From Plotosus lineatus (lineage: Eukaryota; Chordata; Actinopteri; Siluriformes; Plotosidae): a DNA stretch of 64,000 nt. The stretch lies in contig CM045732.1 in the NCBI GenBank assembly GCA_024760905.1, forward strand, positions 49,999,496 through 50,063,495. The letters run 5' to 3'. The position numbers and the translations under genes are program-made. Of the stretch, positions 1 to 32,179 are shown piece after piece (the stretch's first letter is position 1; every line of letters starts with the position of its first letter). Below the pieces are notes generated by a model. It saw only the letters and a list, made by a program, of their open reading frames with translations, searched no databases and was not told the origin of the DNA.

Positions 1-3000
1 TGCATCTCATTCTTCTGTTTCCAAGCTGCCAGTTAGCTGTAAAAAGGTACTCCTCCTCTTGACCTTGTCTGCATTTACCTCTATTTTTTTTCCCCCTTCT
101 TGCTTTTCTGTCCTTCCTATTCCATATTTATAGTCCCTGTCATTCTATCTTCCCAATCCCCAGGCCATCTGTCACAGAAAGCAAAAGTGTAATGTTAGCA
201 AGAACACATCTTGTGGGTATGTTTTTGTTAACTTTATAAAGCTTGCTCACTTTTTTGAGCTGATACAGCTGATTTGTATGTTATTACAGTTTTCTGTGAT
301 GGGACCTGACAATAACTCCTCCTGGCTTTCCCACGGTGTACTTGTTTTTAATGGCTCCCTTCCTTCATACAGCTTCTGGCAGATTTCACACACCACAGAG
401 AGCCTGAGTCACTTCTGCATCCTCTTGGTTCTTAAAGTAGGAGTTGAAGGCCCATGACGAGGGGATAAAAGGATTTTGATCCCATTTGGAATGTGCCATG
501 ATTAACGCACATGTTTGCCAATTTAAAGGGCAATTTTGTACCTCAGCTAGTTTTTCATTGGGTGCTGTTAGCTAGTATTTCTAACTAACTCATAAGTATG
601 TATGGAAGGGATTGGTATTACCAGGGACCAGCAACGATATCACAATACTTAGGTGACAGTTCAATATACCCGATACCTTTAAAAAAAAACAAGGGAAGCA
701 TTTACATACTTTCACGTACTCATTTACTCAACCATTTAATCCTACTAGGGTTGCAGGGAGGCAGGCTTGTGACTATCTCAGCCAACACTGACTTAAGGCA
801 TGGTACACTCAGAACCGCTCACCAGACCATCAGAGGGTAGCACGCACACAACTATTGAGACTCATTCACACCTTTGGTCAGTTTGGAGCCCCTAATTTAT
901 CTAACGGTGCGTGCCTTTGGATTGTGAAAGAAAATCGGAGTGCCAAGAGAAATCCACACAATCACAGGGAAACTCTATGTAGATATCCCTGAGGCCAGGA
1001 ATCAGTTCCAGGGCATTCCTGCTATAAGGCAGATGTGCTAACCGTTGCACCATCTTGCCACTAACATTTGTGACCTGGTCCAGAATGATGCGGATTATGT
1101 TGCAAGGAAGTGTTGTAAATACCGTATGCAACGTAATAAGTGCCCTGCTCCAACCCCCCCCCAAAAATGTCTTGTGTCGCATAACTGCCCATGTGTACTG
1201 GGAGCAAAATCGTAGATCAAACTTACCAATTTTATTCAATCAGTCTCTGGAACCGTAAAATGAAACCTTCACTGCCTGTAAAAGTGAGTTTATGCGGTAT
1301 TACAAGAGCCCCTGCCACCGGGGAATGTCTATACTGTTCATCAGTAACGACAGATTTGATTGTTCCGCCGTGCTTTAAAAAACAGGAAAATATTTTGCTG
1401 TGTTCTCTTGGTAAATGTCCAACAACCGATGAACCATTAGAAACTTCCAGCAAAACTATGGGATGCTCTAAATGAATGGAGCAATGAGCCAGATATGGAC
1501 CTATCAGAAAGTGATGACTAGTATTTTCACCCGATTCTCCTGCTCACTGACTTCATAAATTTAAAGACATTGCTTTTGTTTATGTTCTTGTTGATTGGTT
1601 CAACGTGCCATGTGCTAAAGTTGACATTCGTGTTGATTGGCTCGATTTTACTTCCCAGTAAAATGTTTAAAGGAACAGCACTGGGAGGGAAAAGTAAGGG
1701 GTCAAATACAAATACTAGTAAAACGCTTTTATTCTTGTTGTTCATGGTTTCCACCTCTATGTTAATAAGCACTTACTGTTCCACTCCGCTGGTAACATTT
1801 TAATAAGCGCCTACCCATTCCCGTTGTTTTTTTTAGTGCCCTGGGCACTTACGTCGAATACAGTAATTTGAAAATGGCATATTAGAATGAAAATGTGATT
1901 TACTAAAAGTGCATACTTCACATTATAATCTTACACAAACTGTTCATGCAAGAATACCTGTTTAAGAAAGGGTTCCATGTCCAAATTGTTGTAAACCAAT
2001 TGAAATGTGTATATGCACATTTCCTTATTATCCATATTCACAACCAGAATACCTACTTACAGAATTCCAGAAGGATTCCCGAATCATATCACGATAAACC
2101 ATTGAGAGTCTTCAAAGCAGACATGACCCGGTGTAAAGAGAACTCCTCTGTTGCAGGGAAGCCACGAGGAAATTCGCGCTCGTTGGTCGAGTTAGGGTAA
2201 TTTTGTGGATGCTAGTGAGTTTCAGATGTGGACATTCAGTAACTGGTTCTTTTAACTGCAATTACTAACTGTGATGTGACTCAATTTAATCATGTATTAA
2301 ATCTCATTTTGAAGTGTATTACCTTCTCTTTACAACTACGGTATATGAATATTTCAGTATGTTAAATTTTCTACTTAATCTGTTATATACTGGAGTGGAT
2401 CACAGTTACACAATGCTTGCCAATTTGTGAATAGAATATTTTAGAGCATGCCACCTGTAGGGTTATAGATGAACAGTAGCATCTCACTAGCTCAAATTCA
2501 AACTTTTCATTTAAAAATGAATAAATTAATTTCAGAGCTAGTGTACATAAATTGTCATACAGAAGCATCGCTATACATAACTAAATAATTTTTTTTTTTG
2601 TCTATCCCTTGGCTTATGGACACATCACAGTTTAAACATCCAGGCATCACTTTAACAAAAAGTCATGTATGTGATGTTTTGGATTTGTAGTCTTTATAAT
2701 TCATAATTTGTATTGTTCTGTTTAAGCAGCCCCATAACAAACTGCAACTTCACTTTTTTTTTTAACAGTTTCTAATTATGGTACAATTCAAATTGTGTCA
2801 AATTATTTGCCTCTCACAATTTAACCACTATTCACATTTTTTCCTGAAATCAGGTCTGATGATACAGAAGTGACTCAGGTTCTCTGTAGTATTTAACTTC
2901 ATAACTCCTAGTTATGTTCAGTTGGACTTTTGCAACTTTGTAATTTTGGTCTAAAACGTACTGAGTGGTCAGTATGAGTTGCTGATGTAACATGGAAAAG

Positions 3001-3214
3001 TCAGAACATTTTTAATCTTCTTTTAGATACAAATTTATACAAAAATACACAACAGTTCAGCTTTCCTTGCACTTCATCTGTCTCTCCTCCATCTTGTGTT
3101 CTTTTTATTGCTTTTATGGTATGGCTCTTGCGATGCTAGACAGTTCGTTTTATTTTTCACCATGCCTGTCCTCTTTCTCAATGTCTCATGGTCTTTCTCA
3201 CTCTGTTTGTGTAG
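1..3214. other. EPRS1 intron sequence upstream of the first visible exon
   Basis: No exon of EPRS1 or of another gene can be supported here. Positions about 711-840 resemble, on the - strand, the 3' body and tail of the SINEs found elsewhere in this window (reverse of the AATTAGGATTAAG-type tail, then the CCAGACCATC part). An open frame at 1191-1475 has several Cys residues but matches no family I recognise. The rest is AT-rich with short homopolymers. Confidence 0.5.
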
Positions 3215-22331
<19,117 letters not shown>

Positions 22332-22740
22332 AAGAAGGGGTGCCATAAGACTGCTGTACCAGAAACCAGGCTGAGATTAGAGTCCAGTGAATGTGTCTTA
22401 AAATTGGAAGAAAAAAAAATACTAACCCAAACTTCAGGAAAAAAAAAAACAATTCCTTTTTACCGTAACCCCTAATCATGCTCATGCTGGAGATATCTGC
22501 TTGCCTCTGACTCAAGATGCACTTCATTATCTGTCTGGTAACTCTCAGGACATATGTGTGAGGTACAAACAGTACACATACACTGCTATGTTCTCAGATA
22601 TTGAGACACAACTCTTGTCTACTCTGTCCCGATCTCAAAATATAAAACCCTGTACATCTCTTCTCCCCATAATCTGTATCATTCAGATGATTCATAAAGT
22701 CTAAAGCTTGTCTAATAAATGGATCATTTCTGTTACATTT
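22332..22740 (+). promoter_or_regulatory. EPRS1 3' UTR with poly(A) signal
   Basis: Sequence after the TAA stop carries no conserved frame. A canonical AATAAA lies at 22714-22719, about 385 bp after the stop, and is followed by a T/G-rich stretch, as expected for a cleavage site near 22735. A second AATAAA occurs near 22781. Confidence 0.7.
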
Positions 22741-22884
22741 TGTGGCCTGATTTGCAGTGGTTTTTTGTTTGCTGTATGCGTAATAAAATATGAAGACCTG
22801 ACTATCACACCCACAACCCCTGGCAAATGATATGGAATCACTCTTGAAGGATGATCATTGGATTCATTTTAGGTTAATAATCAT

Positions 22885-23215
22885 AGACAAGGGGCTCCTC
22901 AGTGGCGCGGCGACAAGGTACGTGACTCTTAGCCCGGAGATCGCAAGTACAAATAAGGAAGGGAGGGACAATATAGTGTATGCTGTCTTCCCTGTCAGTC
23001 ACAGCAATCACCAGCCAATCACGGGCATCTGTGAGATTATTTGTACGAGAGGGCGGATAGCACTTTCCCTCTGTTAGGCCGCCCCCCCCAAAATCTTTAT
23101 GGTGCTGTAATTCGAAAAGAGGCGGGTGGTTAATGTTGCATGTGTGCATGTGATGGGGAAGGCAACACCAATGGCTGGGAATTGGATACGACGAAATTAG
23201 GAAGAAAATGGAACA
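22885..23215 (+). mobile_element. SINE-like repeat, family D
   Basis: Shares ATTCGAAAAGAGGCGGGTGG, the CATGTGATGGGGAAGGCAAC region and the CAATCACCAGCCAATCA type block with an inverted copy at about 48085-48355. A GC-rich start (CTCAGTGGCGCGGCGACAAG) could be a pol III head. No coding frame. Confidence 0.6.
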
Positions 23216-23229
23216 ACTAAATTATAATT

Positions 23230-24660
23230 TCAGACAAAAAGCCCCACCTTTATTTAGTCTGGCTTTAAGAAACATTAAAAAAATATCAAGCAGAGGAAAA
23301 AATTACGGCATACCCAATTCTGAAAAAAAATAATTTAAAAATCACCGTCATTTACTGGTTTCCAATTAAATCTGTTAATGAGGCTTCAGCTTAAAAAAAA
23401 AAAGCTTTTACACCTTAGTGAGCTGTTACACCAATCTGCTTGCCATGAATCATGGCTCACACTCTTAAAAATGTCCTGAGACCAAGAAGAGGATTATAAA
23501 ACTTCAAAAAGATAAATCATCAGAATGTAGCATAGAATCTAAAATCTGGACCAAGAACAAGTAAAACGAGAATGTAAAATAGATTCATCATGATGGTAGA
23601 CCAAAGACATTAAAGTGTCAAGACAGAGAACTTAAATCAAAATGTCTTGAATTTAGAAAAATGCACAACAAAACCTATTGAGGAACAAATGGGCAGAGAC
23701 AGGAGCCTGTGGTCGAACTCTCCAAAATCACTTCAAAGGAAATGGGCTTTATAGACATTTGATTTATATATTTATATAAATAAATAAAAAAGCCCAATGG
23801 GGGCCATCATTAAACATGAACATTATCATGTGTTCTTTCGACTTTAGGCAAGGTGATGTTGAAACTTTTGTTTGGTGCCAGTCCAGTGAAATTTATGAAG
23901 ATATAAAATGACTATGAAACAAAATGCCAATTTACGCACTTATTGATGATCTGGAAAGCATGTCAGGTAAAGGTACAGGGGAAATGGTGGTCATTACATC
24001 CATAAATGTAAACAAAGGCTCAAGTTTATATTGAAATTGTGGACATTTTCCTTATTCCATCAGTTTAAACGATGTTTGATAACATTTTAAAAAATTATTG
24101 AAACGGGAATTTAAACCAGGAATGAGGCATAGTATCTTGCAAAAGAACAAAAAGCATAAAAACTTGCCTTCAACTAAGATAATGGCATGAACTGGAAAGA
24201 GACCACATCTCAATCCCATTGAAACTCTGAGGTGGAAATTGAACAAAATGTTCCATGACAATTCTCCAAGAAGCTGAGCTGGCAACATGAAGAATACAGT
24301 GTGTCATTAGAAGTTCATGCTTCAGAGAAGTCAGGTTGAGATAAAAGCTAGAGTTGGTGCAAAGAACGAGTGGGGTTTTTTGTGTGGTGGTGGTAAAAAC
24401 TTCATAAAAATTTTCCTGAGAATTATGTTTTCCTATGCAATTAAATACAACCTTCATCTTTTTTGTTTGTTTCTTAAAGCCAAAGGGTTGGCATTTTGTA
24501 TAAAAGGTTTTATAATAAGCTCTCTCGCTCTCTCTCTCTCTCTCTCTCATTTAATTTAAGAAAATAAAACAATTGAATCAACATTTTCCAAGTGTTATTT
24601 TTGCCACAGGTTGTGGTAGGCCACACTTTTAAACCAAACTTTTTCACCAGGCTGTCAGAC
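23230..24660 (+). mobile_element. Degenerate Tc1/mariner relic
   Basis: Heavily mutated. The strand-wise translation shows transposase pieces: LESMSGKGTGEMVVITS near 23950 and, near 24200-24290, a piece like RPHLNPIETLRWKLNKMFHD, the usual SPDLNPIENLW block around the third catalytic residue. Frames are broken throughout. Boundaries are approximate. Confidence 0.6.
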
Positions 24661-26230
24661 TATTCCATCCAAAACAGCAGAATAAGCTAGAACATTAGTG
24701 TCAAACCCAAGGTCTGAGTACCAAATCCGGCTCACTAACTCATTTTATATGAACCAAGAGAGCTTTTAAAGAATAGGATTACCATAAATTCTCTGAATTG
24801 TCCATTATCATTAAAACTTAATCCATCATCCTTCCACTAGGTGGCACGACCCCGTTTCAAATAAACAGTCATTCATGTCTCAAGAAGGATTACATGGTTG
24901 TCAAGAGTTGTCAGATAAGATAAGTGAAAGAAAGGAAAAAGAAGCGTCCCTTTGTATGCTGCAGCCCTAACATGTCCCTAAATGAGCTTAGGGGGTAGTT
25001 GTCATTACTTTGGCGAAATCATGAACTCTAAGAATAAAACAGAACAGCAAAGGTGAATCAAGCCACCTTCTATGCCCAAGTATACCACTATACATCATAC
25101 TATAAGATATGCAACATACTGTTAACATACAGTTGATATGGTTGTATATCTTTTAGTATGATGCATTGTGGTATACAGTACTTGATATTATTGCCATCTC
25201 ACAGCAATACAACCCCCACCCCCGCCCCAGTTCGAATCTGAGTTTTGGATTTGTCTTTGCCAAGTTTGTCTGCTCCCCCCATGTCTCGGTGAGGTTCCTT
25301 CAGGTCCACCTGCTTTCACTCACCTCATAAAAATGTAGTATATGTCTAAAGGTTTGTGGCTACCTGAATCACACTTATACACTGATGAGCCATAACATGA
25401 AAAACCACCTGCCAGTTTTGGAGACGACCCAGTCATCGATCCATAATCATTTGTCTCAAGTCAAAGTCACTCATATACTTATGCTTGCACATTTATTTCT
25501 GTTTCCAATACATCAATTTTGAGGAATGACTTTTTATCTGCTGGTTAACATACTCCACCCCATGCCATTCGAATGAGATCATCGCAGTAATTTGAAAGTT
25601 ATGGCTGACTGGTCTGTGTGCCTTTTGTAAATGTAGTTCCAGATTTAGTCACTACTGTTGTTATAATAACTATTCTGCTTTGCTCTTCTCTATGGGAAAG
25701 ACTTTCCAGAAGATTTTGAAGCATGACTGTAGATATTTGTGTCCATTTTGCCATAACAATATTAGTGAGCTTTTGTGCTGTTGTTGCGGAAGAATTCATA
25801 GTTTTCATCTCAAAGTCTGTCTTCATGGGCCTCATATTTTGTACAGGGTATTATCGTACAGCCTACAGAGACACACTTTTGGACTTCCTACTTTGTGGCA
25901 ACAGTTAGGTGGAGACCCACATATAGTCGTAACTGTAGAATGTCCACAAACTTTTATGCTATACGGTTAAGGTGGACTGGCATCCCATCGACAGTGTACT
26001 TCGTGTTTCCAGAAGAATCCTGATGAAAAACCCAGCTCAGTCTGATTACTTACCAGCTGTCAACACAGCTACAGCTACTAAATGCATTTTGTAATGCATA
26101 TTGTAGATGAAGAAAATTACAGAATGAGGCGATCCGGATTCAAAAGAAAGAAAGAAATAGCACTGTGATAGCCTGGCAAGCTGTTCAGGGTATATTCTAT
26201 CCTCGCCCAGAATTGGCTGAAATGGGCACC
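24660..26230. other. Intergenic DNA, mostly unassigned
   Basis: About 25655-25970 resembles a common fish non-autonomous DNA element (shared blocks CTTTGTGGCAACAGTTAGG and TGTCCACAAACTTTTATGC) and is related to the copy at about 32955-33335. I see no gene in the remainder. Confidence 0.45.
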
Positions 26231-29200
26231 TGCCTCTCATCATCATCCTCGTCTTCTGCTTAATCCAGGTTCAGGTCGAGGGGCAGCAGCTTCAGCAATG
26301 AGGTCCAGACATCTTTCTCCCCAACCATTTTCTCCAGTTCTTCCAGGGGGACACTGAGGAGTTCCCAGACCAACTGAGAGACATAATCCCTTCAGCATGT
26401 TCTAGTTTGACCCTGGGGTCTCTTTCTGGTTGGTCAAGCCCAAAACATCACACCAAGAAGGCATTCGGGAGGTATTCTAACCAGATGCCTGAGCCACCTC
26501 AACTGGCTCCTCTCAATGAAGAGGAGCAACAGTTATACTCCGAGCTCCCCCCAGGATGACTGAGCTTCTTATATTATCTTTAAGGAAGAACCCCACCACC
26601 TGGCAAAGGAAGCTCATTTCAGCCACTCGTATCCGCAACTTTGTTCTTTTGGTCACTACCCAAAGCTCGTGACCATAGGTGAGGGTTGGAACGTAAATTG
26701 AGAGCTTTGCCTTGCAACTCAGCTCCCTCATCACCATCATGGACAAGTACAGGCTCCACTTTACAGCAGAGAGTGCAGCGATCCGCCTCTTGATCTCCCA
26801 CTCCATCCTTCCCTCACTTGTGAACAAGACCCCGAAATATTCAACTCCTCCATTTGGGGCAAGGCCTCATTCCTGACCCAGAAGGTGCAAACCACCCTTT
26901 TCTGGCTGAGAACAATGGTCTTGGAGGTGCTGATTCTCCTCCTGGCCGCTTCGGACTTGACTGCGAATTGCTCCAATAAGAGCTGGAGGTTCTGAATTGA
27001 AGAAGCCAAAAGGACAATATCATCTGCAAAAGGTGGGGACGAGATCCTATGGCCACCAAACTAGAACTCCTCAACACCACAGCCAGCATTGCCTGTTATT
27101 ACCAATGTGGTCCAAGCTCTGGCTCCAGTGATCTAGAGCCCAAAAGGCCAGTAGCAACAGGTCCTGTACATTGTACTCTTGTAGTAGACCCTACAAGATA
27201 GAACAAGGGACACGGCTGATAGCCTTGTCAAAATCCAAAAAAGAACATTTGAAAAGATTGGGCAAACTCCCATGCCCCCTCTGAGATCCTGGAGAGCGTA
27301 TACAGCTTGTCGAGAGTGCTACAGTCAGGACAAAAACCACATCGTTCCTTCAGAATACATGGTTCGACCATTGGTTGGATCCTCCTCTCCAGTACTCCTG
27401 CGTAAACTTTCCCGAGCAGGCTGAGGAGTGTGAGTCCACGATGATTGGAACACACCCTCCTTCCCCTCCTACTACCCTTACCAATCCAGAGGTACAGACC
27501 TAATGACCATGCAATATTGCAGAGCTGTGTCAACCAAGACAGTCCTACAACATCCATATTCCTGAGATATTCACGACTAATTTTATCCACCCCTTGAGTC
27601 TGACCACCGAGGAGCTTTTTGACTACCTCGGTGACCTCAGCCCTAGCGATGGGTGGACCCCCACCCAAACCTACAGTGTCTTCCTCCTCTACAGAGAGCG
27701 TGTTGGTAGGATTGAGGAGGTCCTAGAAGTATTCCTTCTGCCTCCGGACAATATTTCCAGTCAAAGTGAGCAACTCTCCATTTGCACTGTAAACGATATT
27801 TGTGATAACTGCTTTTCCCTCCTGAGGTGTCGGATGGTGGTCCAGAACCTTCTTCAGACTAACCAATAGTTGTATTCCCACTCCCAAGATTTTGCATCAG
27901 CAACAGCTCAGACTGCAGCAAGTTTGTCTTGCCAGTACCTGTTTGCTGCATCGGGATTCCCACAGGCCAATAAGGTAAAAGTAAAATCTGTTGGGCTTTT
28001 TACACCCGAGCCATAGTGGCTCATCAGGCCGGTGCTTATCCCCGGTTTTTGTAGTGTGAAGCGACCAGGAATACAACTCCTCCTGAATGGGACGCTAGTC
28101 CATCGCAGGTTACCTTCAGTATATTTTTACTGGTACCCATTTATACTGCTGGGAGAACAGAGGCACACTTGTGGTTAAGACCTTGCCCAGGGGTCTTAAC
28201 ACAGTGGGAGTCTCACTGGGATTCAAACACACAATCTCCCAATCATGAGCCCAGAACCCTAACCACTATGTCACCGGCCCCACAGGCCAATAAGACCCCA
28301 TAGGTTTTCCTTTCAGCTGAACAGCCCCCCTCACTACCGGTGTCCCAAACCTTTCCGACCACAGCTCTAGGCTGCCACCTCAATAATGGAGGCATGAAAC
28401 ATGGCCCATTAAGATTCCAGGTCCCCTGCTTCCTTTGGTATGTGGTTGTAACTCTGCCAGAGATAGGAGTTAAAGGCCCTACTGACAGATTCTGCCAAAC
28501 GTTACCAGGAGACCCTAACTACACACATGGGCCTGCCAGGTCTCCAGAGCGGCCTCCCCTGTAATCAGAGCCTGCTCACCACCAGGTGATGATCAACTGA
28601 CAGCTTGACTCCTCTCTTCACTTGCGTGTCCAAAGCATGACAGTTCTGCTGACAGAACTACAAAGTCGATCATCAAACTGCGGCATGGGGTGACTTAGTC
28701 ATAAGTGCCAAGTGCTCTTATGGACACCCTTATATTTGAACATGGTGTTTGTGATAAACAATCCATGATGAGCACAGAAGTCCAACAACAATACACTATT
28801 CGGATTCAGATTGGAGAGGCCATACCTACTAATCACACACTTCAAGGTCACAATGTCTTTCCTCACATGGGCGTTGAAGTCTTCCAGGTTAAAGAGGGTG
28901 TCCCCAAGAGGAGCATTCTTCAACACACCCCTAAAGACTCCAACAAGGGAGGGTATACTGAACTGTCATTTGGAGCATAAGCACAAACAACAGTCAGGGC
29001 CATCCCCCCTCCTGAAGGCAGAGGAAAGCTATGCTTTTGTCAACCGGAAAGAACTCCAATATGTGGGCACCGAGACAGGGACAACAAGGATGCCCACACT
29101 GGCTCACCGCCTCTCCCCATGAACAACTCCAGAATGGAATAAGGTCCAGCCCCTCTCAAGATCAGTGGTTCCAGAGCCCAAGCTATGCATTGATGCGAGT

Positions 29201-29250
29201 CTGACTATATCTAGTCTCAACCTCATGCACCAGCTCAGGCTGCTTTTCCA
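26230..29250 (-). mobile_element. Dead LINE retrotransposon (endonuclease and reverse transcriptase fragments)
   Basis: Read on the - strand, in order: LGTWNITSLVEKQPELVHEV near 29250 (endonuclease start), LEDFNAHVRKD through LLLDFCAHHGLFITNTMFKY near 28700-28870 (endonuclease core), EVTEVVKKLLGGQTQGVDKI and VCSNHRGLTLLSLLGKVYAG at 27228-27668 (RT), then LSIYVPTLTYGHELWVVTKR near 26700 (C-terminal region). Many stops and frameshifts are present and the central RT active site is missing. A SINE (27975-28280) has inserted into it. The clade is not assigned. Confidence 0.8.
27975..28280 (-). mobile_element. SINE, family C, with perfect 14-bp target duplication
   Basis: Flanked by identical CACAGGCCAATAAG at 27961-27974 and 28281-28294. 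On the - strand it starts with a tRNA-like head (GGGCCGGTGACATAGTGGTT) and contains AAGACCCCTGGGCAAGGTCT and TATAAATGGGTACCAGTAAA. It shares these with the copies at 35320-35650 and 59175-59385. Confidence 0.85.
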
Positions 29251-29619
29251 CTAGAGAGGTGATATTCCATGTCCCAAGAATCAGAGTCAGTAGCCGATCA
29301 TCGGTTCGACAGAATCCACAAAACAGATATGCATGCCATAACTTCAAAACACTCCAAGAAAACCATATGTAGACTTTCAAATAAACCTTTGACTTTGAAA
29401 GGTGAAAAAATCAAGGTCACTAGATTGTGAGCTTTTACTAATTTGAAACAAGTGCCAACAGACATATTAATACCATCAATCAGGCATTCATACATGAACT
29501 TTCAAAATGAGACAATTATCTTTAACTTTGTTTGATCTCAAAAGGTCAAGCCCCAACCATCTTGTAAATCTTCAAAAGAGAGAATTTTTTTCACTAATTT
29601 CATCATATCCTACCATATC

Positions 29620-29681
29620 GATCCATCTACCCTGCCCTCAAGATACATGTATATTTGTATATAGCCAATCTACAAAGTTTT

Positions 29682-29753
<72 letters not shown>

Positions 29754-29915
29754 TTGTTTTTTGTTATTTTTATATTTTATTGTTCTGTTCTAATATTATG
29801 ACTCAATGATGTTACACCTTTCTGAGCTATTTTGCACCCCAACTGATGGTACTTCGAGAGCCTGTAACAGTGAATTTCTCCATTGTGAGATCAATAAAGT
29901 ATATTGTATAAAAAT
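29620..29915 (+). mobile_element. 3' end of a LINE with internal (TA)n
   Basis: Contains CCATCTACCCTGCCCTCA and, near 29860, the end block AGAGCCTGTAACAGTGAATT then TCTCCATTGTGAGAT and AATAAAG. The same end block appears at about 59785-59830. A (TA)n tract at 29687-29748 interrupts it. Confidence 0.65.
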
Positions 29916-29984
29916 ATACTGTATCTATATCTGTATATCCATGTACTGTACACGATAAACAATACTGATGACCAGCACATGTGT

Positions 29985-30320
29985 ATGGACAGTGGTGGCC
30001 TAGTGGTAAAGGGCACTGGATCGCTGATCCTAAGGTTGATGGGTCAAATCCCACTCTCCACAAGGTTGTCACTGTCCCCCCAGTGCAGCTAAGTGGGTTA
30101 TCATAGGCTGGCCATGTCTCTCATTGTCTATGGTGTGAGGCATGTAAAAGAACCATTGCTGACTTTCGACAAGAGTAGGCTGGAAGGTCGTCAGCGTGTT
30201 TCTGCCCTGCGATGGCCTGGCAAGCCGTGCAGGGTGTACTCTGCCCTCGCCCGGAGTTGGCTGGGATGGGCGTCAGCCTCCCCACAACCCTAATTAGGAT
30301 TAAGCGGTTACAGAAAATGA
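29985..30320 (+). mobile_element. SINE, family A, with 21-bp target duplication
   Basis: Full-length copy: tRNA-like head with A-box-like TGGCCTAGTGG, the common body, and an ATTAGGATTAAGCGGTTACA tail. Flanking repeats at 29964-29984 and 30321-30341 agree at 20 of 21 positions (ACTGATGA-C/A-CAGCACATGTGT); part of this may be the repeat's own ATGA tail. Confidence 0.85.
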
Positions 30321-30736
30321 ACTGATGAACAGCACATGTGTTATTAAAACCAGTGCTCATATAGGGTGTGTTTGCTGCATTATCCATGCTGTGTAGTGGG
30401 GGTACCTTGCATTTACACCTACTGTATTTGAGTGCTGCTCTAGTTTCTAATTGCATTTGTGTCTTGTAATTTTCTCCAAACCGATTTGTCTGCAATGTTT
30501 TTCAAGAGGCCTAATTCAGAAATTGTTTCCTTCTACCAGCATGTAGCTGTGTTTTGGGAACTGGAGGCTTGGTTTTCAGATCTAATATCACTCTAGCCTG
30601 AATTAAAAAATACTGGAACTATATACTGTACTAGCAAATGAATGCTAGGTAATAAATACTAGGTCATAATAAATTGTATGGAGTTTATGCAATACTTTTT
30701 CAAACTGTCAGATAATGTCTATCTGAAATACATGCA

Positions 30737-30737
<1 letters not shown>

Positions 30738-30775
<38 letters not shown>

Positions 30776-30788
30776 AAGTGAGTGTGTG

Positions 30789-30823
<35 letters not shown>

Positions 30824-30930
30824 AAGTGTGTGTGAGAGAAAGAGAGAGCAAGTGAGTGTGTGTATGTGTGTGAGAGAAAGAGAGAGAGAGAGAACAAGTG
30901 AGTGTGTGTGTGAGAGAGAGCGAGTGAGCA

Positions 30931-30977
<47 letters not shown>

Positions 30978-31115
30978 AAGTGAGAGTGTATGTGAGAGAG
31001 AGAGAGAGCAAGTGAATGTGTGTGTGTGAGAGAGAGAGAGAGCAAGTGAGTGTGTGTGTGTGTGTGATAGAGAGAGAGAGAGAGAGTGTGTTTGTGTGAT
31101 AGAGAGAGAGAGAGA

Positions 31116-31161
<46 letters not shown>

Positions 31162-31259
31162 GAAAGAAAGAGAGAGCAAGTGAGTGTGTGTATGTGTGTG
31201 AGAGACAAAGAGAGAGAGAACAAGTGAGTGTGTGTGTGAGTGTGAGAGAGAGCAAGTGA

Positions 31260-31304
<45 letters not shown>

Positions 31305-31467
31305 CAAGTGAGTGTGTGTGTGAGAGAGAGAGAGAGAGCAAGTGAGTGTGTGTGTGAGAGAGAGAGAGAGCGAGCAAGTGAGTGTGTGTGTGAGAGAGAG
31401 AGAGCAAGTGAGTGTGTGTGTGAGAGAGAGAGAGCAAGTGAGTGTGTGTGAGAGAGAGAGAGAGCAA

Positions 31468-31498
<31 letters not shown>

Positions 31499-31813
31499 CG
31501 AGAGAGCAAGTGAGTGTGTGTGTGAGAGAGAGAGCAAGTGAGTGTGTGTGTGAGAGAGAGAGAGAGCAAGCGAGAGTGTGTGAGAGAGAGAGCAAGTGAG
31601 TGTGTGTGAGAGAGAGAGAGAGAGCAAGTGAGTGTGTGTGAGAGAGAGAGAGCAAGTGAGTGTGTGAGAGAGAGAGAGAGAGAGAGCAAGTGAGTGTGTG
31701 TGAGAGAGAGAGAGAGCAAGTGAGTGTGTGTGAGAGAGATAGAGAGAGAGAGAGAGCAAGTGAGTGTGTGTGTGTGTGTATGTGTGAGTGAGAGAGAGAG
31801 AGAGAGAGCAAGT

Positions 31814-31848
<35 letters not shown>

Positions 31849-31858
31849 CAAGTGAGAG

Positions 31859-31889
<31 letters not shown>

Positions 31890-31921
31890 CAAGTGAGAGT
31901 GTGTGTGAGAGAGCAAGTGAA

Positions 31922-31976
<55 letters not shown>

Positions 31977-32102
31977 AAGTGAGTGTGTGTGTGTGTGTGT
32001 GACAGAGAGAGAGAAAGTGTGTGTGAGAGAGAGAAAGAGAGAGAGAGAGAGAACAAGTGAGTGTGAGTGTGAGAGAGAGAGCGCGAGAGAGCAAGTGAAT
32101 GA

Positions 32103-32136
<34 letters not shown>

Positions 32137-32177
32137 GCAAGTGAGTGTGTGAGTGAGAGAGAGAGAGAGAGAGAGAT
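30738..32177. repeat. 1.4-kb GA/GT-rich minisatellite
   Basis: Irregular array of (GA)n runs and (GT)n runs joined by the punctuating unit GAGCAAGTGAGTGTG, repeated several dozen times with a variable period of roughly 30-60 bp. The strand is almost entirely G/A/T and G/T, so all three - strand frames stay open for 400-490 codons. These are repeat artefacts, not genes. It lies between EPRS1 and CLBA1. Confidence 0.97.
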
Positions 32178-32179
32178 GT

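Noticed and set aside
1191..1475. 94-codon Cys-containing frame as a gene
   Set aside because: No homology recognised, no splice structure, and it overlaps frames on the other strand; kept only as an unassigned stretch.
30738..32177. Regular repeats that might suggest a CRISPR-like array
   Set aside because: No unique spacers; units are variable low-complexity GA/GT runs in a vertebrate genome.
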